64,000 nt of DNA from Aplectana chamaeleonis. Taxonomy: Eukaryota > Nematoda > Chromadorea > Rhabditida > Cosmocercidae. The DNA lies in assembly GCA_029168955.1 (NCBI GenBank), contig JAPDOI010000697.1:1-64000 (forward strand), given 5' to 3'. The notes below the pieces were generated by a model that had not been told where the DNA came from, searched no databases, and saw nothing but the letters and a program-made list of their open reading frames with translations. Both the position numbers and the translations under genes were made by a program. This document shows, in pieces, positions 1 through 9,324 of the stretch. Each line of letters starts with the position of its first letter. Position 1 is the first letter of the stretch.

Positions 1-239
1 CGATCCCTCGTTTTGCACAACTCTTGTCAATAGTTGGTTCAAACTCGACTGCCAAATCATACTTTCAACTATTTCACTACATTTCCCTAAATCAAATTAT
101 TCTATGCCAAATCGAGCTTACGAAGATTTCAAAACTATTTCCATTTTTCTTTACCTTCCCCTTTTAACTGAGTATATCACTTCTAAATTTTCGAAAATGG
201 CTATGCCAAATCTTAACTTTCTTTGCCAGGAAACTAAAC
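1..239. other. Unassigned AT-rich sequence
   Basis: I see no gene or repeat structure here. The next 45 bases (240-283) resemble, in reverse complement, the sequence just beyond 6645, so the outer end of the first palindrome begins about here. Confidence 0.5.
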
Positions 240-283
240 TTTCAGGAATTCATAAATAAAAATGATTTTTTGATTACCAGGTA

Positions 284-1763
284 CAGTGCGGTCGGTCGTC
301 ATTGGCGGGTAAAATAGGCGGCGGCTGGCGGCGGCCGCTTTCGCCGTTTTTAGTGCGGCGTCCGATCTCAGGAACGATTTACCGCGTTTAACGACTTCCC
401 CGTTGATTGATTGATCTCTATTTCAGATACTTTCGAGGCAGCCGTGCGATCTTCTGCCAAAGAAGTTTCAAGAAATTTCCTGAAAAAGTTTGAATTTTTT
501 TCGAGAAATTGAACTGGAAAGGGATGACGAGTCTTCAGAAGCTCATAAACATTTCAAACAACGGCTTATGATCCAAGAAAATTGTAAGTGATACAAAAAC
601 ATGCAGTATACCGTGTGTAAAACACTTTTGTCAGAATACTGCGAGCTGGAAATGAAAATACTCTGATGAAAATTATAATGCAGCACTGCAGAGTCCGATT
701 GAAATCTCAATTTTCGGTCTGTCGTGACAGGCCAATGCTGGCTGAAATGTTGTAATGATGATTCAAATGATTTATATGCACAACCACGAATACACCTGGA
801 AAAATGTTCTGGCTGAACGGGCATTTTGGAAAAAATTCCAAAAACTAGTTTCTTCTTTTCGGAAATTCAATGTCTATTTAAAGACCTCTGACAAATTTAC
901 TTCTTTGTTTTGATTGATGCTTTCTTTAGAGCTAGGTAGTCTGTGGTTCATTTCTTTAGTGAACTCCTGTTTCTTCGATTGTCACAGCGCAGAGCGGTGG
1001 ATTTTTCTGCCTGGAAACTCCTTATCAAGCTAATTATATTTCACCAAGGCTCACCGTTTCGCTGCTGGTAATAATCGAAATCTACAGGTCACTAGAGGTT
1101 TGCCAGAGTCTAGGTGACACCCTAAATTTTCAGTGAGTTATCTGGTCATTTTTGATAGCTGGATTTCCAAATTATCATTTACTCAACATTGTTCCGCGAG
1201 ACGTAACCAGTTTTTATGAAGTCCTCAAGTGTATAGTGCTCCTATAAAAAAGAGATTTTCCGAAGAAGTTGAAGCTATGAAAAAGTCCAAGTGGGCACTG
1301 CCAGTAAAAATAGCAGAATATAAGAAACACGAAAACGAAAAAATTTTTTTGAAATTTCCTGCATTTTTCGTTTTTTTCTTGCTTGGCGTTTCAGCACTTA
1401 TTAAAAAGCTCCACTGTGCAATGCAGCGATGATAACTCTGCTTTCTGATGAGAGCAATTCCATTTCCTCACATTATAAATTAGTTTTGAGGCCAAAATAT
1501 AGAAAATGGGTGAGAAATTTGTTTTCAAAAAGTGCTTCGCGCTCACTTTTTTAGTGGCATTTTTCATATCCAGGTTTATCTGGATTTAATGAGAAGAAAA
1601 GGGTTAGTGATACTCCAGCATAAAGTTTATTCGCGTTTCAGTGAACATTTCTGAAACCCATGTAGAAGTTAAGTCATAGAAAACGATTCAACGCCGCATT
1701 AAAAACGGCGGCGGCCGCCGCCTGTCACGCCGCCTTTTACTCCTTGGCAGCCGACCGCATCTG
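284..1763 (+). mobile_element. Tc1/mariner-like non-autonomous DNA transposon
   Basis: Seen: terminal inverted repeats of roughly 75 bp (284-358 and 1691-1763) that begin CAGTGCGGTCGG and end CCGACCGCATCTG, flanked on both sides by TA (282-283 and 1764-1765). TA target duplication with a CAGTGC terminus is typical of Tc1-type elements. The TIRs are GC-rich (GGCGGCGGCCGC) in an AT-rich interior. No transposase domain is recognisable. Two short open frames lie inside: one around 505-563 ending at a GTAAGTG donor, and one at about 1240-1432 with a TTTCAG acceptor at 1395. They may be remnants of a spliced gene, but I cannot assign them. The mirror arm at about 6645 shows the uninterrupted TA site. 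Confidence 0.75.
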
Positions 1764-1887
1764 TATGTGATAACGTTATCACCGTTATTTCCTAGAAATT
1801 TCATGGAACTAGATCGATTTCTTAAAACGGTATGATTCATTCCTCATTTGAATTCTGAGTGGCCCCCCTCAACTAGTTTTGCACCAT

Positions 1888-2778
1888 CTTCAGTACTGTG
1901 TATATGAGTGCATATATTTACTTTAAGGTAAACCACCAAGCCTGCCATAGTTTACAGAACATCTGAGCCACCTTAGAACTAGATGATAGCGTTTGCGAAA
2001 CTCTTCGACAGGGCGTTATCATGACTTTTAGCTGATTTTGTGATTTTACAGCTTCGGTCTCTTCTGACTTATCCGAGAAGTTTTAGCCTTGAAGCTTCAA
2101 AGTTATGTATAATGGCTAAATCCTTAATTATCAATATTTTCCGACAATTATCTATTTTTTTCTATTCTCGTCTTTTTCATCGATTTTGAAAATAACGATC
2201 AATAATTGACGAAAAAATACTGTCAGATTAGAACTTGACGGTATAACATCGACATGAGTCTTAACGATATTTCTTCGCGTTCTCCATTAAAGGTTGGCGC
2301 AAACTCGGTGCACTCTATGTTGTAGCTTTTATGGCTCCTAGTTTGCAGCTGCAACCATCAATAGTGATCGCAAAGTATTACTAGGATCCATGCCGATGTT
2401 ATACCGGCCAAGTTCCTAATCGATAGTATTTTTTTCGTCAGATATTTGTCGCTTTTTTTGAAAATCGATGAAAACGGCGAGAATCGAATTCTCAAAAAAA
2501 AAACGATCGATAATTGTTGGAAAATATTATTAATTAAGGACTTAGTCATTACTCATAGCTTTGGTGCTTCGAGGCCATGACTCCTCGGATAAGTCAGAAG
2601 AGACTGAAACTGCAAAATCACAAAATCAGTTAAAATCTCATTAATTACGCTCCGTCAAAAATTTCGCAGACGCAATCATCTAGTTCTAAGGTAGCTCAGA
2701 TATTCTGTCAACTATGGCAGGTTTGGTGGTTTACCCAAAGTAAACAGAAGCAAATTAATGGTACACAGTATTGAAGAT
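1888..2778 (+). repeat. Foldback element, copy 1
   Basis: An internally palindromic element inside the left arm of palindrome 1. Its two halves meet near 2335. They begin CTTCAGTACTGTGTA and end TACACAGTATTGAAG. Each half holds the blocks CCTGCCATAG, TTAGAACTAGATGAT and TTCTGACTTATCC in mirror order. The centre carries GGTTGGCGCAAAC and GGATCCATGCCGATG, a core that recurs alone at 16940-17105, 39800-39945 and 40444-40516. No coding capacity is seen. Confidence 0.75.
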
Positions 2779-3210
2779 TACCCCTGAATTTGTAGCATAT
2801 ATTCCCCACAAACAAGCAGGCTCTGGATCAAGTGGGAAGGCAGCGTTAGATAGAAAAGAATTTGATTCTTTCGAGACTGAAGGAAAAAGTGGGGAAAAAT
2901 TAGGGAAATAGGAGAGGAAAGAAAAGGACTGGGGAGAAGAGGGAAGAAGAAAAAGAGAGCCAAATAGAGAAGCAGAAACGAGTAAACAAGCGAAGAGAGA
3001 AGCCATCGGTGAAGCTTAGGCTCCTTCGGCCCGAAGAGCCACCGTAGTACCAGTTGGGGACCGAAGATCGCTCCGAGCGATACTGCTGTAGCCCCTTGAG
3101 AGCGGCTGCTGTGGCCCCGGAAGTAGATGGCTAATTTTTCGCTCGGAGCGGAGAGGCAGCGCCGCTGGAGCAGCTCTCCGGTACCGCTCGGAGCGGATGG
3201 TTTGCCTGAG

Positions 3211-4665
3211 ATGATGATCTCAACCAACGTTAACGCTCATGATCCATATAGAAACACGATCTCCAGATGTGTTGTTCTTGGATACAATACAAACCTCCAA
3301 ACATGAACAAACTTCAAATGGGGAAAAAGGGTTATGGGTGTATTTATGGTTTGTTTACTGCTCAGTGATCAGAAGTCTAATCGGTATTTATTTATTTGAT
3401 ACGTGGGAAGTGCACCACGCGACAAAAACAACAACGATTGTCAAGAATACGTAGGAGCAAATATCTAAAAAAGCAACACAGCATAAAACGTGGGAATGTG
3501 TGGCTTAGATACGGAAAGAAAAGAACAATGTGCATGGATACATTGAACATTAGCGAGATAGGCACCAAACAGGAGCAGTATCTATCTGAAAGCCTCTGAA
3601 ATTGTTGAATAGAAGGCTGGGTGTAACGCATACTTTTTAGAAAATTTTAGGAATTCTGAGCTCGTGCCCTTTGAGTGAAAAAGTTTGCACGCGTGTTCCT
3701 CCTAGCTTTTGAGAAATGAATTTTGGTTCTGACTTCCTCGTGTGTTAGATTTGGCAAAAGTTGAGTAAAATTGGTTCAACTGTAAATCAATTTCACCGGT
3801 CATCATTTCGCTTGAAAAGCAGCTGATATATAAGATCGTTTATTTTTCTACAAAGTATTGACAACGAAGTGAGAGTTTTAGAGTTTTTATTTCGAAGAGG
3901 AGCGGAAGGGATGCGTGTTGGCGTAATCATAACCGTGTAGCCTGATAAATAACTTCCTGGTAGAAACTGTTTTCGGCACGGCCTCAAGTCTTTTGAATGT
4001 CACGTTTTGGAACAGGGGACTCAGAACCGTGTGGTGCCGTATTCGAGAATCAAATGGCCAACATTACGACTTTATACGCCAGCAGCAGAGATGATTTGCT
4101 GAGTTCGTGTATAAGAATCTGAATATTCCATAAATGATTCTTTTTTCCTGGCTTTCTTCTGCCGGTGCTTCGCAATGCTCACTAAAAGTGAGGTTTTGTC
4201 TAGTGTGAACCCCAGGTCATGCAAACTACCAGCCTTTTGTAGTTCAACGTCACTAAGGGGTGATAAGAAGAATCCATTTCCTGAATTGCCAAGATGAAAG
4301 AGTTTCGCTTTTGGAGCTGAGAGGGGAAGTTTCCAGTGGACCGACCAGTTTGGGAGAGGGGGCACTCAGGATTCAGCGTTGGAGGAATGTGTGGTACAGC
4401 TTTCCAGAAGTTTCGAAGTTTTTCCATGGAGTCTCCACGAAAAACAATGGACTGATAACGGTATCAGGCATAATGATATCATCCAAAAATTTTCATTTTC
4501 ATGGATGAATCATTTCGTTTTCCTGAGCGGCCCCTCCCAAACGGTTTCAATCTGTCTAATCTTCATTCCGCGACTTTTCCTTCGATAGAGCCCTTCGTCT
4601 TTCTTAGACCCTAGGTCTTCGCTATGGCGCACTTCTTTCCGCTTCAACACTTATAACATTTGTTC
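3211..4665. other. Palindrome 1 spacer, first part
   Basis: Unique-looking sequence between the arms. Short overlapping open frames on both strands at 3390-3630 and 4070-4430 have no recognisable domain or splice structure. I call no gene here. Confidence 0.4.
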
Positions 4666-4913
4666 ATGACCATATATTTTTTTCTATTTCTGCTCCTCGT
4701 CGTGTCGGCTTCTGTTTATTCCAAACAGATGACGATTTCTTTAACACATTTGGATAAAACGGGAAGCGCCATGGGGAATTCAGTCATTCTCTTCGAAGAA
4801 CGAACGAAGCAAACACGTATGTCACTATCTATAATATATAAATAACTAAATCAATGGAATTTAAATGAATGGATTGAAATATCTCAACAGCCTGTTCACT
4901 GAGCCTCCACTAA
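4666..4913 (+). CDS. Candidate small secreted peptide, two exons
   Basis: Seen: an ATG at 4666 opens a frame whose first 20 or so residues are a convincing signal peptide (MTIYFFLFLLLVVSASVYS). The frame runs to a GTATGT donor at 4817. A CAACAG acceptor ends at 4890, giving a 74-nt intron. Joining 4666-4816 to 4891-4913 keeps the frame and ends at TAA, for about 57 residues. The mature part would be roughly 38 residues, with one cysteine added by exon 2. Known: nematode introns are often this short, and small secreted peptides are common. Inferred: function and reality of the gene; no homologue is recognised. It lies in the spacer of palindrome 1, away from any other gene. The alternative is a chance hydrophobic frame. 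Confidence 0.3.
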
Positions 4914-5172
4914 TCAATAGGAGTTCGGCTGTGGCTGACTATCACTGAGGCCCCAGTACCTTCTATTTCGGAACGAAACTTGCTTTCCTCTCCCGCGTGC
5001 GTATGCGGAGCGAGGGAAGAGACAGCGAGAGATCATGAGAGAGAGGATAATTCCATCCCCGCTACAGTGAATGTAACATTTTAAATTTTCGAGAGCTTCA
5101 GCCCTTTTGTCTGAAATGGAGCGGAATATGGCAAAAAGTCTACTCTCAGAAATGAAGCTGCTGGAAACTCAC
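4914..5172. other. Palindrome 1 spacer, second part
   Basis: No gene seen. The last 70 bases (AAGCTGCTGGAAACTC region) resemble the sequence beside the GCTCCGAGCGATGG block at 9515-9545 and 22750-22800, which suggests that the two large palindromes share a repeat family. Confidence 0.4.
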
Positions 5173-6692
5173 TCCAGGCAAACCATCGCTCCGAAGCGGT
5201 ACCGGAGAGCGCCACTCGAGCGGCGCTGCCTCTCCGCTCCGAGCGAAAAATTAAGCCATCGACTCCGGGCCACAGCAGCCGCTCTCCGGGCCACAGCAGT
5301 ATCGCTCCGGAGCGATCTTCGGTCCCCAAACCGATACTGCGGTTGCTCTTCGGGCGAAGGAGCCTAAGCTTCCACCGATGGCTTCTCTTCGCTTCATTTA
5401 CTCGTTTCTGCTTCTCTATTTGGCTCTCTTTCTTCTTCCCTCTTCTCCCAGTCCTTTTCTTCCCTCTCCTGTTTCCCTTTCGATTTCCCCACTTTTTCCT
5501 TTAGTCTCGAGAATCAAATTCTTTTCTATCTAACGCTGCCTTCCACTTGATCCAGAGCCTGCTTGCTTTGTCAGAAATATATGCTACAAATTCTATGGTA
5601 ATCTTCAGTACTGTGTACCATTAATTGCTTCTGTTTACTTTGAGTGTAAACCACCAAAGTTCCTGCCATAGTTGACAGAATATCTGGAGCTACCTTAGAA
5701 CTAGATGATTGCGTCTGCGAAAATTTTTGACGGGCAGTAATTAACATTGATTTTTACCTCGTATGTTTGTGATTTTGCAGCTTCAGTCTCTTCTGACTTA
5801 TCCGGAGAAGTCTTAGTCTCGAAGCTCCAAAGTTATGAATAATGACTAAGTCCTTAATTTATAATATTCTCCAACAATTATCGATCGTTTTTTTGAGGAT
5901 TCGATTCTCGCCAGCTTCTCATCGATTTTCAAAAAAATAATTGACGAAAAATACTATCGATTAGGAATCTCATTGGCCGGTATAACATCGGCATGGGATC
6001 CTAGTGAGATACTTTGCGATCACTATTGGATGGTTGGCGCAAAATAGTGTGCTTATAAGCTACAACATAGGTGCGCAACCGAGTTTGCGCCAATCTTCAA
6101 TGGAGAACGCGAAATATCGTTAGAACTCATGCCGATGGTATACCGGCCAAGTTCCTAATCGACAGTATTTTTTCGTCAATTATTGATCGTTATTTTGAAA
6201 ATCGATGAAAAAGGCGAGAATAAAAAAAAGATAGCTAATTGTCGGAAAATACTAATAATTAAAGACTTAGCGCATTATGCATAACTTTGAAGCTTCAAGG
6301 CTAAAACTTCTCGAGATTAGTCAGAAAAAGACCGAAGCTGTAAAATCACAAAATCAGCTAAAAATCATGATAACGCTCTGTCGAAGAGTTTCGCAAACGC
6401 TATCATCTAGTTCTAAGGTGGCCTCCAGATATTCATGTCAACTATGGCAGGTTTTGGTGGTTTTTGACCCTCACAAAGTAAATAGATGCTTTCTAATGAT
6501 ACACAGTACTGAAGATGAGTGCGAAACTAGTTGAGGCGGCCACCAGAATTCAAAATGAGGAAATGAATCATACCGTTTTGAGAAATCGATCTACTTTTCA
6601 TGGGATTTCTAGGAAATAACGAGTGATGACGTTATCACATACATATCTGGAGAAATCAAAAAAATTCATTTTCATGAAATGAATTTCCTAAT
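5173..6692 (-). repeat. Palindrome 1, right arm
   Basis: Reverse complement of 240-283 plus 1766-3210. Blocks include the GC-rich segment at 5180-5400, the polypyrimidine stretch at 5400-5560 (mirrored by purines at 2830-3000) and the foldback element at 5600-6516. At about 6640-6655 the sequence reads through CACATACATATC without the 1.5-kb element found in the other arm, so this is the empty-site version. Confidence 0.85.
5600..6516 (-). repeat. Foldback element, copy 2
   Basis: Same palindromic element as at 1888-2778, starting ATCTTCAGTACTGTGTACC and ending TGATACACAGTACTGAAGAT. The core around 6030-6110 again carries a mirrored GGTTGGCGCAAA / TTTGCGCCAA pair. Confidence 0.75.
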
Positions 6693-6851
6693 TTCTTTAT
6701 GTGGGGTAGTTCTTAAGTGCGCTCCCCCAACTAGTTTTTCATCCTGAAGTTCTACCACTGAATATAAATAAAATAATAACAAAATAATAATAAAATATTG
6801 CTTATAATGTTCTATGCCACACCAGGTTTTTATTGGTGAAACCGTTTAATC

Positions 6852-6887
6852 GGCCGACGTTTCGGTCAAATCGCTGTTATCAAGGCC
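6852..6887 (-). ncRNA. Hammerhead-ribozyme-like motif in PLE
   Basis: Read on the minus strand: GGCC, then a degenerate CUGANGA-like stretch (TTGATAACAG), then CCGAAAC, GTC and GGCC. The two GGCC blocks can pair as helix I around the GAAAC/GUC core. PLEs are known to carry minimal hammerhead ribozymes. The CUGANGA box is imperfect here, so activity is doubtful. Compare the better copy at 44666-44701. Confidence 0.35.
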
Positions 6888-7121
6888 TGAAATGATTTAA
6901 AACACTAATCTACGACCTCCTCGCCCAAGCGCCCTCTCTGCACCTCACCTTCCGCGAGTTGCGACTTTCCTCATACGAATGATGAAAAGAATGAGATAAC
7001 TTCAACAAACAGAACGAACCCGAAACAGTGTTCCGTAAACCAACACTTACCTCCAGTCGACGCCAAGCAAGAGAGCCCAGTAGCAAGTGAGAAAGCCCGA
7101 CGGAGTGAATCCATTGAGTTC

Positions 7122-8150
7122 TCACAGACCGCAAAGTGGTATAAGGGGTAGCAATTCGATAGCTATGACAATACATTCATTTCTGTTATTAAGCTGTGGG
7201 TCGCGGGCGCGTATAAAGAGAGCCTCCAAATCATTTCTGGGACCGATTTCATTCTCGTAAGCCAGAACTTTGCAGGTGATGTTGAAGTCTGTGCCCTGGT
7301 GTGCTTCGAATCGGTGTTTACCGAGTGGACTCAAGAGAGCTTTCTTTCTTTTGCTTGCCAGGTGTTCTTTGATCCTAACGCATAGAGCTCTTCCCGGTTT
7401 GCCAATATAGGTTTCTCCACAACTTGAGCACTGCATCTGATAGACGACTCCACTCTGAGTACAGTCTCCTTCTTTTCCATGAGGGCAGACTATGCAGTTC
7501 TCCATAGCGCAGGTGCGATCGTATAACCTATTGCGCACAAGTTGACTCTTGATGTTATGCCTCGGAATGTCAACTAATACGACTTCATCAACTAAACCTG
7601 CCCGAGCAATGCTCTGACGTACAGCATAGCTGACTGCATCTGATATGAACGGAAGCTGAAGGGGTATTTTGTTTTCGAAAGACATTGTGCGACGTCTACG
7701 CGGGCCCGATCCGTGCTGCTGTCCAGTGTATCCATTCTGAATGGCAATCAAGCAGGCCATCCTGTACGACTCCTCACGTTCTTCATTCCCAGTGCACATT
7801 CCAGTCGCAGTCCTGAACATGTTTCGGACAACTGCATTTTTGGCAGCTTTGGGATGAGCAGAGTTAGCATGGAGCATTATATTCTTAGAGGTGCCTTTCC
7901 GATACCATTTGACCTTATAGGCTCCGCCCGCGATGTTTACTTGTGTATTCAGGAACGGAAGCCAATCCTCGCGTGGAACCTCTCTTGTAAACGTAATGTA
8001 CTGCGACTGCTGGTTCAGGATAGTGAACGCGAGATCCATTTCGGGCTGCGTAGAGGTGATCACACAGCAGTCATCGATGTATCGGCAGTACATGATTGGC
8101 ATTCTTTCTATTACCGGACGCTCTATTCTGCTCATGAAGCAAATCGCCAA
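7122..8150 (-). CDS. PLE reverse transcriptase C-terminus plus GIY-YIG endonuclease
   Basis: A 342-codon open frame. Residues 23-27 are RYIDD, the catalytic reverse transcriptase box C in the PLE form. The thumb-like region follows to about residue 150. Residues 219-230 are a Cys-rich CIVCPHGKEGDC motif, typical of the zinc-binding linker of PLEs. A GIY-YIG nuclease follows: GVVYQ at 234-238, a CSSC pair at 241-244, YIG at 248-250, RIKEH at 259-263 and a catalytic-type Glu in NDLEALFI near 309. The role would be target-primed reverse transcription with the nuclease nicking DNA. The frame has no internal stop, so the copy is fairly young, but it starts inside the RT domain at the terminal repeat and cannot be autonomous. 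Another GIY-YIG pair lies at 44.9-45.9 kb. Confidence 0.85.
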   Translation of the reverse strand: MAICFMSRIERPVIERMPIMYCRYIDDCCVITSTQPEMDLAFTILNQQSQYITFTREVPREDWLPFLNTQVNIAGGAYKVKWYRKGTSKNIMLHANSAHPKAAKNAVVRNMFRTATGMCTGNEEREESYRMACLIAIQNGYTGQQHGSGPRRRRTMSFENKIPLQLPFISDAVSYAVRQSIARAGLVDEVVLVDIPRHNIKSQLVRNRLYDRTCAMENCIVCPHGKEGDCTQSGVVYQMQCSSCGETYIGKPGRALCVRIKEHLASKRKKALLSPLGKHRFEAHQGTDFNITCKVLAYENEIGPRNDLEALFIRARDPQLNNRNECIVIAIELLPLIPLCGL

Positions 8151-8183
8151 AAACCTGGTGTGGCATAGAACCTTATAAGCAAC

Positions 8184-8723
8184 ATACTGATGCCCAGGTT
8201 TGAAGAAGAGCGAACGTGGACATTGCTAATAATTAAATAAATCACAGCATATGTTTCGCAAATGAAAAGACTGACACAAGTGGAAGTTAGTGTTAGATAA
8301 AAAATATTACGCGAGTAGAAAGGAATCCGGCGCCTGCAACGTGTCCGAGGACGGCACTGGTCGATGGTATTGATAATATTACTGTCAGCCGCTACTGCCG
8401 GTGGGGGCAGTGCAGCATTAGCGGCTGTCACTAATAGTATCAACGCCACCGTTAGCCTTATGCCTAACGCACACTGGGGTTGCTCCAAATATTCGACCGG
8501 ATTGCCTAGACCGTACGACCCTAGATGAGAAGATTAGCCAACGCTAGATTAAAACTTGCTGAGAACTGACTTTGCGAGTAGGAAGTGGGTAAAATAGCAG
8601 TATATGGGTTTCGGTGTGCTGTGCGTGCCGAGCTTATATCAAAAACGTGTCCTTCTCGAAAATTGTTTGAGCGTGAATAAAACTCACAAATCAGGCGATT
8701 GATCGAGATGGGCAAAGAACGCT
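8184..8723. other. Unassigned, with an imperfect hairpin
   Basis: 8366-8443 can fold: GATAATATTACTGTCAGCCG is mirrored by CGGCTGTCACTAATAGTATC. A minus-strand frame here (8132-8488) begins with a signal-peptide-like stretch, but it overlaps the hairpin and the PLE end, so I do not call it a gene. Confidence 0.4.
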
Positions 8724-9188
8724 CCGCATGGCCATCACGCTGCCAATGAAGCGCTACTGATCTTTCCATGACGCGGCGCACGCTTCTCATGGTGCGCGAC
8801 TCAATTTCCATGACGCGGCGCACGCTTCTCATGGTGTGGGACTCGTTTTCCATGACGCGGCGCACGCTTCTCATTGTGCGCGACTTATTTCCCATAAAGC
8901 GGAGCACGCTTCTCATGGTGCGCGACTCGTTTTTCATGACGCGGCGCACGCTTCTCATGGTGCGCGACTCATATTACATGATACAGATCACACATATAAT
9001 AATACGTGACCCATTTTCCATGTCGCGGCGTACGCTTCTCGTGAAGCGCGTCTCATTTTCAATAACGTGTAGCACGCTTCTCATGAGTCGTCGGCCAATT
9101 TCAATGACGCGGCACAAACTTCGCATTGATGGCTGCTCGTTTTCCGTGACGCGACGCAAGTTTCCCATAAAACGCTCTCTACCTCTTC
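8724..9188 (+). repeat. Minisatellite B, 42-bp unit, about 10 copies
   Basis: Tandem units with core CATGACGCGGCGCACGCTTC followed by TCATGGTGCGCGACTCGTTT. The period is 42 bp, i.e. 14 codons, so both strands stay open: the plus frame repeats TRRTLLMVRDSF and the minus frame repeats MRSVRRVMENES. The outer copies are more diverged than the central ones. The unit aligns loosely with minisatellite C at 26193-28245. Confidence 0.9.
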
Positions 9189-9324
9189 ACAATGCTCCAC
9201 GCACCACTAACCCCGCCCACGTTTTGCAACATTTTGCAAAGATTCGATCACAGAGGATAAGTACGGAGGATCGCTGAGGCTTTGGAAAGCTTAAATACTT
9301 CAATTGGCAGTGAGATTCCATGTT

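Larger units (their letters stand above)
240..3210 (+). repeat. Palindrome 1, left arm (interrupted)
   Basis: This arm is the reverse complement of 5173-6692, with small indels. Matching blocks run in mirror order: the GATAACGTTATCACC end, the ACTAGTTGAG block, a block of CTATCATCTAGTTCTAAGG, the GGTTGGCGCAAAC core, and a GC-rich block rich in GCTCCGAGCG near 3050-3210. The match also covers 240-283 on the far side of the element at 284-1763, which therefore inserted into an existing arm. The boundary at 3210 is the motif TTTGCCTGAG, mirrored at about 5173. Confidence 0.85.
6798..8183 (-). mobile_element. Penelope-like retroelement (5'-truncated)
   Basis: The minus strand encodes a PLE C-terminal half (7122-8150). 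The ends at about 6798-6832 and 8147-8182 form a near-perfect inverted repeat built on TTCTATGCCACACCAGG. The 3' non-coding part holds the motif GGCCGACGTTTCGGTC at 6852, typical of PLE terminal regions. A full PLE also encodes N-terminal reverse transcriptase motifs; these are missing, so the copy is truncated just upstream of the YIDD box, at the inverted terminal repeat. Confidence 0.8.

Noticed and set aside
8132..8488. Minus-strand 118-codon frame with signal-peptide-like start
   Set aside because: It overlaps the PLE terminal repeat at one end and a hairpin in the middle, and has no splice partner; probably accidental.
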